NCBI GenBank assembly: GCA_030619415.1
Contig: JAUXBM010000041.1
Span: 1 to 10,038, forward strand
Source of the DNA: Chlorobiota bacterium
GTDB lineage: Bacteria > Bacteroidota > Bacteroidia > Bacteroidales > F082
Direction of reading: 5' to 3'
DNA length: 10,038 nt
Shown: positions 1 to 7,207 of the stretch, piece after piece
Numbering within the stretch: the first letter of the stretch is position 1
Layout: the number at the start of each line of letters is the position of its first letter
Program-made: the position numbers and the translations under genes
Notes under the pieces: generated by a model
The model's input: the letters and a program-made list of their open reading frames with translations, nothing else
What the model was told of the DNA's origin: nothing
The model's database searches: none

Positions 1-69
1 GACCTCCTCAGAAAATTTCGTTGCTGAGACTTTTTTATTGGTCATCAGCATTTTTATACGATCAATCAT
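1..69 (-). CDS. XRE-family helix-turn-helix regulator, N-terminal fragment (partial, runs off left edge)
   Basis: Read on the minus strand from the ATG at 69-67, there are 23 open codons to the window edge. The residues (MIDRIKMLM, then TNKKVSATKFSEEV) match the usual opening of small Bacteroidota XRE/Cro-type regulators: a short first helix followed by the x-S-x-x-x-F-A/S-E-E-x start of the helix-turn-helix. Only the N-terminus is visible, so length, effector domain and targets are unknown. The TAnnTTTG-like box at 95-88 and the inverted TTGTAAAC repeats just upstream fit a self-controlled repressor. The recognition as XRE rests on about 20 residues and is family-level only. Confidence 0.6.
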   Translation of the reverse strand, partial: MIDRIKMLMTNKKVSATKFSEEV

Positions 70-82
70 AAGTTGCCAATTT

Positions 83-155
83 GTTTACAAATATAACAAA
101 TATGATTTAACATTGTAAACTAATTAACACTGTAACTCTTTATACATTTGTAAAC
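83..155 (-). promoter_or_regulatory. Putative promoter/operator region of the XRE-like gene: GTTTACAA / TTGTAAAC repeats
   Basis: GTTTACAA at 83-90 is matched by its exact reverse complement TTGTAAAC at 113-120, and a second TTGTAAAC lies at 148-155. On the minus strand TATATTTG (95-88) fits the Bacteroidota -7 consensus TAnnTTTG and overlaps the first repeat, 18 bases before the regulator's start codon. A repressor bound there would block its own promoter. That the XRE-like protein binds these sites is inference. In such AT-rich DNA 8-mers recur easily, so confidence is moderate to low. Confidence 0.35.
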
Positions 156-453
156 TTTATTTTATTTAAAGCTTATTATAGTTTAATATATATTACTATT
201 TGTAATACTGATTATTAATTATAATCTATCCATATTCAATTCTCGCTATATGCTACCAAAATATAACTAATGTAAAATATAGATACTAGGATTTATTCTA
301 CTGGATATTAATAGTATATATAATTATTTAACAAAAGGATTATTTTCTGAAAAGTTTGTATACACATGTAATTAGTGATTTGAATTTATACATTACTAAT
401 CGATTATACTTTCCTGTTATTCAAGGTTATACATTTGATGTATTATACATTTG
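141..453 (+). repeat. Three direct copies of TATACATTTG in AT-rich non-coding DNA
   Basis: The decamer TATACATTTG occurs at 141-150, 428-437 and 444-453. Each copy contains an exact TAnnTTTG match, the Bacteroidota -7 promoter element, and another match (TACTTTTG) lies at 473-480. The last two decamers start only 16 bases apart. They may be cryptic or overlapping plus-strand promoters, or simple AT-rich coincidence. No gene follows within a normal distance. Confidence 0.35.
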
Positions 454-954
454 TAACACGTATGTATTAGGTTACTTTTGTATAATAATCCATTTCTACG
501 CCTCCAGTCGCCTAATAAAGCGTAAAAAAACAGCTTAAACTTGATGAAAATCCTGGCTGATGCAGAGGAGTCCTACCTTGCTTTTTAGGTGTCGTTTCTC
601 CCCCTACTCTATCTCTCAAAAACCGGGATTTATCATTTTCGTTTTCTTCAAAATGATTTTTACTGAACCCAAAAAATGAATCAATTATTATTTTAAAATG
701 GAGACAAGTCAATTTGTAAAAAGAAATTCGAAAATTTTGAAAACTTGTCAAAAGTTAATTTTGGAATTTTGCACTTAAAGCAAAAATCGCAAAATTGAGT
801 TTGATGCTAAAATTGATCCAAATTTGAAATTTCACCCTCTTGATACTTATTTTGAGGACTGGGCAAAATCAAACGACTAAAACAAGATAGATGCAAGGAA
901 ATTCAAATTCAAGGACAGCTTTACAAAAAACAGTAAAAAATTGACTGACAATTC
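156..954. other. Gene-poor AT-rich intergenic stretch
   Basis: No convincing gene is seen. The first part (to about 540) is extremely AT-rich, and the part after it is less so. Two short open frames exist: plus 356-538, with a TTG start, and minus 751-512. Both have low-complexity composition, no recognisable domain and no upstream signal that would support them. No tRNA, rRNA or CRISPR pattern is visible. A lysine/asparagine-rich plus frame from 698 carries in-frame stops at 776-778 and 878-880, so it is at best decayed. Confidence 0.5.
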
Positions 955-1085
955 GAGACCTTTGCAAAACACCCTATTCTGTCATCCTGATTGAAATGAA
1001 GGATCTTTACATCTCAGTTTTTCAGAATGTTAGGATTCTTCACTGCGTTTAGAAAGACCATTTTAAGAAGTTTTGTAAAGGTCTC
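955..1085. mobile_element. MITE-like palindromic intergenic repeat (131 bp)
   Basis: GAGACCTTTGCAAAAC at 955-970 and GTTTTGTAAAGGTCTC at 1070-1085 are inverted repeats matching at 15 of 16 positions (the exception would be a G-U pair in RNA). Between them lies TGTCATCCTGA (980-990) followed by GAAGGATCT, then, in the other arm, AGGATTCTTCACTGCG (1032-1047). The two arms are imperfect complements, so the whole element can fold back. This composition, with a 'GTCATCCTGA...GAAGGATC' arm and an 'AGGATTCTTCACT' arm, resembles dispersed intergenic repeats I know from Bacteroidota genomes. No transposase is present, so any movement would need one in trans. No clear target-site duplication is visible. 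Confidence 0.5.
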
Positions 1086-1260
1086 ACTTCAAAAAAGCAG
1101 TCATTTTAATGCGTTTTAAGAATCTTTCGCTGTGATCTTCATACATTGGTATGATCTTTTGATTTATTGCTGCACAGGGGCACTTAACGCCTTACTAATA
1201 TGAAATTTAGTGAAAATCCTACAATTTTGGTAAACAGGAAGTATACTATCTTGCCATCAA
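1086..1260. other. Non-coding tail with a small hairpin downstream of the S8 protease gene
   Basis: No gene is seen. CATAC (1140-1144) and GTATG (1149-1153) form a short stem around ATTG, extended by GAT/ATC across a bulge. The T-run (1157-1160) follows on the plus strand only, so it is not a good intrinsic terminator for the minus-strand peptidase genes that end at 1261. TGCGTTTTAAGAATCTTTCGC (around 1110-1130) may be a degraded piece of the neighbouring repeat family. Confidence 0.3.
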
Positions 1261-2940
1261 CTATTGCTTCACAATACGCTTCACTTCTACCCACTCTTCA
1301 GCAGTAATTTTTAGGAAATAGACACCTTTTGGTAATTTAGAGAGCTTATCAAAATCAACCTGACCATTGTTAGAGGAAAAGTCAGCCGTAAGCGAGGTTA
1401 TCACTGAACCCGAGGCACTTAATAGCTCAAACCGTACCTGACCCTGGGTCGCTATATATAATTTTATATTCACATCATCTGTGAAAGGATTGGGCCAGAC
1501 GGTTGCCATATTTCCTGTTTGATCAAACTGGTATTCAATGGTTGTTAAAATGGAGTTCGCTTTTTGATAATCAGGTATCCCCCAACCCATAAAATTATCC
1601 GGATTATCAAAGTAAGATCCGCTTTCTTTCAAACCCTCGTAAATTTCCATCACCTTCATGTTGGGGTTTGCCTGCCACAAACAGGCGCTCATCCCGGCAA
1701 TTACCGGCGAAGAAAAGGAGGTTCCGCTTCCCCAGGTAATACCACTGGTTCCTTCAGCAACAACAGTTCCATATCCCAATGCCATCACCACAGGCCGGAT
1801 ACGGCCATCAGCTGTAGGACCAATTGAACTGAAGCCTACGCGCTGGTTGTCGGTACCAACCGCACCCACTGACAATACACTGTCGCCATCGGCAGGAGCT
1901 CCATTCCATGGAAAACTACCATTTCCTGAGTTACCGGCACTGTTGCAAACCAGAATACCTTTACTTGCAGCAATATCAGCACCAATGGTAGCCACCGCGG
2001 TATTTCCGTCCAAATCTTCATAACTGTGGTCCCATTTTGGAATATCAAAATCAACGTAACTCAGTGAGCTATTTATAACATCTGCACCCACACTGTCAGC
2101 AAACTCAGCAGCTGAAACCCAGTTAAATTCCTCAATTACATTCTCACTGCCATCTTTTGTTTCTTCTGATCGCAACAACCAGTAGTCTGCTTGAGGCGCA
2201 GTACCAATCATCACACCTGGCTGATTCGCACCCATGCACGATAAGACGGCTTTTCCGTGACCGCTTTCTGTAAATACATTGCCACCGACATAAACGAAAT
2301 CCTTTGTTCCGAGTATTTGGTTGTTTGCCCACAGACTGTCGAATACCGGGTGAACTTCTGCACCGGTAAACCCAGCGTCTAAAACAGCAATCACCATTCC
2401 TTCACCTTGAAATCCAGCATCGTGCAATGGAATACCATTGATTTGATCGATTTGAAAATCAGCCTCTCCATAATCAAGGTCAGACCGCAGAGCACTTTTT
2501 TCAACATTTGAAGGTTTCAATTCTTCACCATAAAATTCATTCTCGTAAAATGCTTTTTTACCGGGCGATTCTATATAACTCAACGCCCTGGTATCCTGCA
2601 CATAAGGCAAATCCAGGATGTCCTGCAGCAATGATTCATCAGTCGTGTAGATCGTTACGCCGTTCATCCAGCGGGTGGCGAAAAGCAGTTGAACCCCAAC
2701 ATCAGCAACCCCTTGAAGATATTGAGGGTTTACGGGAATGTCGTTCTCAACTACATCAATATTCTGAGCCTCACGTCTGTCGAGTGCACGTTGCGTAAGA
2801 AATTCTTCAGGATTGCTAATTGAATAAGGTGAGTTATCCTTATCGGTAAACTGAACATAGTATTTATCAGGCGCTATCTGTGCCAGTGACTGGAATCCCA
2901 GGACTGTTACAAAGGCGAAAAGCAGTGTATATATTTTCAT
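1261..2940 (-). CDS. Secreted S8 subtilisin-like serine protease with T9SS C-terminal sorting domain
   Basis: This encodes an extracellular or surface endopeptidase of 559 residues. Residues 1-20 are a Sec signal peptide ending near SLAQ. Residues 25-115 form the N-terminal region usual in this Bacteroidota subtilase group, including SNPEEFLTQRALDRR. The catalytic domain spans about 165-465, with Asp188 (AVLDAG), His228 (SGHGK), oxyanion Asn337 (NSAGNSG) and Ser408 (SGTSFSSP) all present, so it should be active. Residues 478-559 are a type A sorting domain (WPNPF near 482, GVYFLKI near 539, ending in VKRIVKQ), which directs export through type IX secretion and predicts removal of the tail on the surface. 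It lies 48 bases after the M1 peptidase gene on the same strand. It could be co-transcribed or use its own TAATTTTG promoter. The start was chosen for the signal peptide directly after it. Confidence 0.93.
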   Translation of the reverse strand: MKIYTLLFAFVTVLGFQSLAQIAPDKYYVQFTDKDNSPYSISNPEEFLTQRALDRREAQNIDVVENDIPVNPQYLQGVADVGVQLLFATRWMNGVTIYTTDESLLQDILDLPYVQDTRALSYIESPGKKAFYENEFYGEELKPSNVEKSALRSDLDYGEADFQIDQINGIPLHDAGFQGEGMVIAVLDAGFTGAEVHPVFDSLWANNQILGTKDFVYVGGNVFTESGHGKAVLSCMGANQPGVMIGTAPQADYWLLRSEETKDGSENVIEEFNWVSAAEFADSVGADVINSSLSYVDFDIPKWDHSYEDLDGNTAVATIGADIAASKGILVCNSAGNSGNGSFPWNGAPADGDSVLSVGAVGTDNQRVGFSSIGPTADGRIRPVVMALGYGTVVAEGTSGITWGSGTSFSSPVIAGMSACLWQANPNMKVMEIYEGLKESGSYFDNPDNFMGWGIPDYQKANSILTTIEYQFDQTGNMATVWPNPFTDDVNIKLYIATQGQVRFELLSASGSVITSLTADFSSNNGQVDFDKLSKLPKGVYFLKITAEEWVEVKRIVKQ

Positions 2941-2963
2941 TTCTAAAGGTTTTATTTGAAGGA

Positions 2964-2992
2964 CAAAATTACGCTATGATCTGTTGCGTCAA
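2964..2992 (-). promoter_or_regulatory. Candidate promoter of the S8 protease gene
   Basis: On the minus strand TAATTTTG (2971-2964) is an exact TAnnTTTG -7 box. TTG at 2992-2990 lies 18 bases upstream, slightly short of the usual Bacteroidota spacing. The box is 23 bases before the start codon. It overlaps the end of the M1 gene, so transcription from both sources is possible. Confidence 0.35.
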
Positions 2993-4881
2993 TCATATTC
3001 GGGCAAAATTATATTATTTTCCCTGTTAACATCAGGTATCCTATCCGAACCAAGTACAATTTTAATCAATTTTTTATCAGGATTTGCTTGTAATACCACT
3101 GCATGATCGCCTGTAGCCCAGACCGCAGTTCTTTCCCTGAAAGTTTCGGTTGTTCCATCTTCATACTCACAAACAAGAACAATTGGCAGAGGCAAGCCAC
3201 CATAATTTTCAATGACCATCTTATTATCCATTGTCACCTTTTTAATTCCCTGATCAGCCACAGCCTTGTCAAAAAACCAGGGTTTAAAAAACCACAACAA
3301 TCTTTGTTCCGATGCGTTCACAAAGCAGTTAAAAAAATCGAATGGCACAGGATGTTTTCCATTCCAGTTTTCAATGTAACGCATCAGGCCCACTTTAAAA
3401 AGACTATCGCCCAAAGCATCCCGCAAAAAATGGTAAGCAAGTGCCGGCCTGACGTAAGCATGTATGCGGTAACCGTCGTAACTACCTAAACCGTTGGATA
3501 ATACCATCAGAGTCATTTCTCTTTCTTTGCCATTCATATGCTCAAAACTACCCACAAAACGTTCGAGGTAATTCCGGTCAGGAAAATATTCATCCATAAA
3601 CCCGATTGGCAGGTTGGCAGCCCATCCTTCATCCATCCATGCATATTTGCGCTCATTTGTTCCCATGAAAAAAGGAAAATAGGTATGCGATATTTCATGA
3701 AAAACAGTACCCGCAGCGTTTGCAGGATTTTCCGGGTCGCCATTATTGGCCATCATGGGTGTTTCCATTCCTCCGCCCATTCTGCCATTATTAAAAGTGG
3801 TCATGTGTTCGTAAGGGAAAGGAAAACCTGGCCATTTAAACGACAAATATTCAACGCTCTTTCTTGCCCAATCAGCAGTTTTCTCAAAAGTTCGGGAACT
3901 GTCAGCATAAACGGCATCAACGAATACCCTCCTACCTGTTTGTTCATCCACAATAAGTGACGAACCATCCCAATTAACCAATGTGGTGGAAGCAAACGAG
4001 AAGTCGGGAACATGGCTTGCTGTAAACTTCCAACTGTTGTTGTTTTTAACCAGCACCTTTCCTTTCTTGCAATCCCCGGCGGTAAAAATATTCATCACCT
4101 CATCGGACCGACGGGCTTCTGCCAGTGCTTTTATTACATGTTTCGAATAAATTTCTTTTTCGTTCTCAAGCGTTCCGGTAGCCCAAACCATAAAATCACC
4201 GGGTGTTTTGATGACCACCTCGTAATCGTTGAAATCGTTGTAATACTCAACTGCCCCCAAATAATCGATCTTGTCCCAGCCATCAATATCATCATAAACA
4301 GCAATCTGAGGGTACCAGTATGCAACAAAAAACTTATTGTTGCCATAGTTACCGGTGCGAATCGGTCGCAATGCTGAAATTTCATATTGCCATTTTGCTT
4401 CAAATAAAAGAGAATCGCCCGGCACCAATGGAGCCTTCAATGTGATAATTAAATTTGTTGGAGTACGCCTTACTTCACGTGAATTATCAATGTCAATTTC
4501 CTGTTCGTTTATTTTAAGCCATTCAATTTCTGTACCTTTATTTATAGCATCAGCACCCATCGAAAACTGCCTGGCGTTACCTTCTTTATATATATCAGGG
4601 TAAAGTCGCACAACAATATTTTTCAGTGTATCGGGACTGTTATTGAAATAAGTGACCGTTTCCTCTCCTTTTAATACACTCTCCTGTGGCAACAATTCCG
4701 CCTGAATTTTATAGGATGCATGGTTTTGCCAATAATTAACACCTGGGTTCCCCGAAATTGACCGTGTACCATTTTGATAGGCTTGCCTGATCTCGTAAGG
4801 CATCATTTGCATTAACGCATTTTGTGCGATTAAAAACTGGCTCATTGATGCCAATAAAACGATGATAAATATCTTTTTCAT
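2989..4881 (-). CDS. M1-family zinc metallopeptidase, exported
   Basis: This is a gluzincin aminopeptidase-like protein of 630 residues. Residues 1-19 form a signal peptide (hydrophobic stretch, then LIAQ). An N-terminal beta-rich M1 domain follows. The catalytic core contains GGGMETP (369-375), a variant of the GxMEN exopeptidase motif, then HEISH (395-399) and Glu418 after exactly 18 residues, giving the zinc ligands His395, His399 and Glu418 with Glu396 as general base. Tyr476 in HAYVRPALAY is a likely transition-state tyrosine. The end (about 545-630) is a small beta-rich region without a type IX sorting tail, so a periplasmic or membrane-associated location is more likely than surface release. 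It is divergent from the aldehyde dehydrogenase gene and upstream of the S8 protease on the same strand, suggesting joint use in external protein or peptide breakdown. Substrate preference cannot be read from sequence. Confidence 0.92.
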   Translation of the reverse strand: MKKIFIIVLLASMSQFLIAQNALMQMMPYEIRQAYQNGTRSISGNPGVNYWQNHASYKIQAELLPQESVLKGEETVTYFNNSPDTLKNIVVRLYPDIYKEGNARQFSMGADAINKGTEIEWLKINEQEIDIDNSREVRRTPTNLIITLKAPLVPGDSLLFEAKWQYEISALRPIRTGNYGNNKFFVAYWYPQIAVYDDIDGWDKIDYLGAVEYYNDFNDYEVVIKTPGDFMVWATGTLENEKEIYSKHVIKALAEARRSDEVMNIFTAGDCKKGKVLVKNNNSWKFTASHVPDFSFASTTLVNWDGSSLIVDEQTGRRVFVDAVYADSSRTFEKTADWARKSVEYLSFKWPGFPFPYEHMTTFNNGRMGGGMETPMMANNGDPENPANAAGTVFHEISHTYFPFFMGTNERKYAWMDEGWAANLPIGFMDEYFPDRNYLERFVGSFEHMNGKEREMTLMVLSNGLGSYDGYRIHAYVRPALAYHFLRDALGDSLFKVGLMRYIENWNGKHPVPFDFFNCFVNASEQRLLWFFKPWFFDKAVADQGIKKVTMDNKMVIENYGGLPLPIVLVCEYEDGTTETFRERTAVWATGDHAVVLQANPDKKLIKIVLGSDRIPDVNRENNIILPEYD

Positions 4882-4951
4882 GGAGTGCTGTTTATTTAAT
4901 TTTAGAGGTGCTAAAAAGCCGTAAAATTAATGAAACCCTTCGGATAAGACA

Positions 4952-4959
4952 TATCTTTG
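4952..4959 (+). promoter_or_regulatory. -7 promoter box for the aldehyde dehydrogenase operon
   Basis: TATCTTTG is an exact TAnnTTTG match and ends 16 bases before the ATG at 4976, which would give a short leader of about 10 bases. No clear TTG/TTTG -33 element is seen at the right spacing. It sits in the 94-base divergent region shared with the M1 gene. Confidence 0.5.
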
Positions 4960-4975
4960 TGAAAAACCTGTAAGT

Positions 4976-6331
4976 ATGTTTCAAAGCATCAATCCCTTCA
5001 CCGGAAAAGTGATAAACGAGTTTAGCCAGAATAGCGAAAAGGAGATCCACCGGATCATTGAAAAGGCCGACGATGCTTTTCGCGGATGGAAACTTTTAAG
5101 TATTGAAGAAAGAGCTGGCTTCTTCTTCAACTTATCGCAAAAACTCAAAGAAAAAAAAACCGAACTGGCCAGACTCATTACGCTGGAAATGGGAAAACCA
5201 ATTAATGAGTCGGTTGCAGAGATTGAAAAATGTGCCTGGTTGTGTGATTATTATGCAGAACATGTTGAGGAAATGCTTGAAACCCAGGGAGCAATTTCTG
5301 ATGCGACTGTGAGTTATGTTCGGTTTGATCCAATTGGTGTTGTTTATGCCATTATGCCCTGGAATTTTCCGTTCTGGCAGGTGCTCCGATTTGCTGTTCC
5401 GACAATTATGGCGGGCAATACGGTTGTATTGAAGCATGCCCCTAATGTTTTTGGCTGTGCAGTTGCCATTGAGCATCTTTTTAGAGAAGCTGAATTTCCG
5501 GAAGCTGTTTTAAGCAACCTCATCATTTCGGTTGAACAGTCTGAAAAAGTAGTAGCACACCCTTACATTCAAGGTGTTACGCTAACCGGGAGTCAAAGGG
5601 CCGGTCGTGTTGTGGCATCGCAGGCGGGCAGATATCTGAAGAAAAGTGTTATGGAACTGGGTGGTTCCGATCCTTATATCGTTTTACAAGATGCCGAACT
5701 AAACAATGCCTGCAAAACCGGGATGTGTTCACGCATGCTGAATGCAGGACAGGTTTGTATTTCGGCAAAACGATTTATCGTTGAAGAAATTGTATTCGAT
5801 GATTTTGTTGCAGAGCAAAAATCCCTGCTCGAAAACATGAAGCTGGGTGACCCGATGCTGGAAGAAACCGAAATGGGACCCATGGCCCGCCGCGACCTGC
5901 TGGAACAAATTGAAAAACAAGTCTCTAAATCCGTAAAAATGGGAGCAAAACTTATTACCGGAGGAAAAAGGGTCGATGAAATATTTTATGATCCTACGCT
6001 GCTAACGGGTGTAAAGAAAGGAATGCCGGTTTATGACGAAGAAACTTTCGGCCCGGTATCGGTAGTGATCCCTGCAAAAAATGCTGATGACGCCGTTCGC
6101 ATTGCCAACGATACTCCTTTTGGTTTGGGAGCCAGCATCTGGACAAAGGATGTAGAACTGGCAGAAAAGATGGCAGCACAGATCGATGCAGGCGCGGTTT
6201 TTATTAATGGAATGACTAAGTCAGACCCCCGTTTGCCTTTTGGTGGAACTAAACAATCAGGCTATGGCCGCGAACTTTCTCATTTTGGAATTAAGGAGTT
6301 TGTGAATATTAAAACGGTTTGGATTAAGTAA
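4976..6331 (+). CDS. NAD(P)-dependent aldehyde dehydrogenase, succinate-semialdehyde dehydrogenase type
   Basis: This is a cytoplasmic enzyme oxidising an aldehyde to the acid with NAD(P)+. The 451 residues cover the full aldehyde dehydrogenase fold and match the short succinate-semialdehyde dehydrogenase (GabD2/YneI-like) subgroup in length. Visible landmarks are Asn130 (MPWNFPFWQ), Lys153 (VLKHAPN), Glu227 (MELGGSDP), nucleophile Cys261 (NAGQVCISAKR), Glu356 (EETFGPV) and the C-terminal PFGGTKQSGYGREL (421-434). All catalytic positions are intact. The N-terminus SINPFTG is typical, supporting the ATG at 4976. The methyltransferase gene follows after one base, so the two are surely co-transcribed. 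Succinate semialdehyde (4-aminobutyrate or related breakdown) is the family-based guess. No aminotransferase partner lies in the window, so another short-chain aldehyde is possible. Confidence 0.92.
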   Translation: MFQSINPFTGKVINEFSQNSEKEIHRIIEKADDAFRGWKLLSIEERAGFFFNLSQKLKEKKTELARLITLEMGKPINESVAEIEKCAWLCDYYAEHVEEMLETQGAISDATVSYVRFDPIGVVYAIMPWNFPFWQVLRFAVPTIMAGNTVVLKHAPNVFGCAVAIEHLFREAEFPEAVLSNLIISVEQSEKVVAHPYIQGVTLTGSQRAGRVVASQAGRYLKKSVMELGGSDPYIVLQDAELNNACKTGMCSRMLNAGQVCISAKRFIVEEIVFDDFVAEQKSLLENMKLGDPMLEETEMGPMARRDLLEQIEKQVSKSVKMGAKLITGGKRVDEIFYDPTLLTGVKKGMPVYDEETFGPVSVVIPAKNADDAVRIANDTPFGLGASIWTKDVELAEKMAAQIDAGAVFINGMTKSDPRLPFGGTKQSGYGRELSHFGIKEFVNIKTVWIK

Positions 6332-6332
6332 T

Positions 6333-6956
6333 ATGTTTGTGGGAATGAAAAGGAAACAACATTGGGAAAATGTTTATGAAACGAAAACCGATCACGATGT
6401 GGGTTGGTTCCAGGAAAATCCGGAAACATCTCTTAAACTGGTTCAGAAATATTCCCCAGATAAAAAGTTACCAATAATTGATGTTGGTGGTGGAAATTCA
6501 CATTTGACCCGAATTCTGTTTAACCTGGGTTATTCTAACCTGAGTGTTCTGGATATCTCCCTGAAGGCAATTGAGAGAAGTAAAAACAGGTTTGGTGATA
6601 ATGCGGAAAAGGTAAACTGGATAAAATCAGACATCATACATTTTTCCACCGGCCAATCTTATCATACCTGGCATGACCGGGCTGTGTTTCATTTTCTGAT
6701 TGAAGATGGTGAAGTAAAAAATTACGCTGAAGTGGCTGCAAAAAGCATCGTTCATGGCGGCTATTTAATACTTGGAACCTTTTCGCTAACCGGCCCCAAA
6801 AACTGCAGTGGACTTTCAATTACACAATATTGTGAAGAAAGTTTGTGTGAATTTTTTCGTGATAAATTCCACTTAATCGAGTGCTTCGATGATGTTCATA
6901 CAACGCCTTCCGGAAATCCTCAAAATTTTATCTGGGCTGTTTTTAAAAGAAAATAG
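6333..6956 (+). CDS. Class I SAM-dependent methyltransferase
   Basis: A cytoplasmic Rossmann-fold methyltransferase of 207 residues. The opening KRKQHWENVYETK (6-18) followed by VGWFQENPETSL is a known bacterial signature of this small-methyltransferase group. SAM-binding motif I is IDVGGGNSHL (49-58), Asp74 in VLDIS is the ribose-binding acidic residue, and Asp100 (IKSD) lies in motif III. WHDRAVFHFL (113-122) and GPKNCSGLSITQY (154-166) are further group signatures. The substrate is unknown; small molecules, thiols or proteins are all possible. The start is ATG 6333, one base after the aldehyde dehydrogenase stop. An in-frame ATG at 6345 (MKRKQHW) is a plausible alternative and is closer to the conserved region. 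The cysteine-rich small gene begins two bases after its stop. Confidence 0.88.
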   Translation: MFVGMKRKQHWENVYETKTDHDVGWFQENPETSLKLVQKYSPDKKLPIIDVGGGNSHLTRILFNLGYSNLSVLDISLKAIERSKNRFGDNAEKVNWIKSDIIHFSTGQSYHTWHDRAVFHFLIEDGEVKNYAEVAAKSIVHGGYLILGTFSLTGPKNCSGLSITQYCEESLCEFFRDKFHLIECFDDVHTTPSGNPQNFIWAVFKRK

Positions 6957-6958
6957 AA

Positions 6959-7165
6959 ATGGAAATTGTTTTAAATTCGATAATCACTTGCCCATCCTGT
7001 GGACACCAAAAAGAAGAAATCATGCCTACCGATGCCTGCCAATATTTCTATGAATGCGAATGTTGTCACAGTACCATAAAACCATTGGAAGGTGATTGTT
7101 GTGTTTTCTGTTCCTATGGAACTGTCCCTTGCCCTCCTGTTCAGCAAGATAAAAGTTGTTGTTAA
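6959..7165 (+). CDS. GDCCVxC-domain small cysteine-rich protein
   Basis: A 68-residue protein with 12 cysteines: CPSC (11-14), Cys27, CECC (33-36), GDCCVFC (45-51), Cys58 in the PCPP stretch, and a terminal SCC. The stretch GDCCVFCSYGTVPCPP is the hallmark of the GDCCVxC (seleno)protein family, some members of which carry selenocysteine in the CC pair. Here both positions are TGT cysteine codons. No signal peptide or membrane segment is visible, so it is probably cytoplasmic. The paired cysteines suggest metal or metalloid binding or a thiol redox role, but no biochemical function is established that I can name. It is two bases after the methyltransferase stop, hence in the same operon, and it directly precedes the ArsR-controlled cluster, with which such genes are often associated. 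Confidence 0.85.
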   Translation: MEIVLNSIITCPSCGHQKEEIMPTDACQYFYECECCHSTIKPLEGDCCVFCSYGTVPCPPVQQDKSCC

Positions 7166-7187
7166 ATCGTTTTATTAACTATTTTTG
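7156..7187 (+). promoter_or_regulatory. Promoter of the arsR-like gene (TTG ... TATTTTTG)
   Basis: TTG at 7156-7158 and the exact TAnnTTTG box TATTTTTG at 7180-7187 are separated by 21 bases, the normal arrangement for the Bacteroidota primary sigma factor. The -33 part lies inside the end of the cysteine-rich gene. The operator at 7188 starts directly after the -7 box. The same geometry is repeated in front of arsE. Confidence 0.6.
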
Positions 7188-7203
7188 TTCGTAATATTAC
7201 GAA
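7188..7203. promoter_or_regulatory. Operator O1: perfect 16-bp palindrome before the arsR-like gene
   Basis: TTCGTAATATTACGAA is a perfect 16-bp palindrome between the -7 box and the TTG start codon, covering the expected transcription start. The same arms (TTCGTA / TACGAA) recur at 7529-7544. ArsR-family dimers bind palindromes of this size, so self-repression is the natural reading. Confidence 0.75.
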
Positions 7204-7207
7204 TGAA

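Noticed and set aside
356..538. Plus-strand 60-codon open frame starting at TTG
   Set aside because: Composition simply reflects AT-rich DNA (Tyr, Ile, Leu, Phe); weak start and no domain.
512..751. Minus-strand 79-codon open frame
   Set aside because: No recognisable domain and no promoter box or neighbour supporting it; likely a chance frame in intergenic DNA.
698..994. Plus-strand frame from ATG 698 with only two internal stops (776-778, 878-880), considered as a decayed gene
   Set aside because: Lysine- and asparagine-rich as expected from A-rich DNA, and the frame runs into the palindromic repeat at 955, so the openness is probably accidental.
1134..1160. Hairpin with a T-run as an intrinsic terminator
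   Set aside because: The T-run follows on the plus strand, where no gene lies upstream; for the minus-strand peptidases the orientation is wrong.
1564..4603. Many plus- and minus-strand open frames inside the two peptidase genes
   Set aside because: They are shadows of the two strong coding frames, whose catalytic motifs are complete.
7125..7165. Possible selenocysteine or frameshift in the GDCCVxC gene
   Set aside because: The GDCC codons are ordinary TGT and the frame closes cleanly with TAA after SCC; no in-frame TGA is present.
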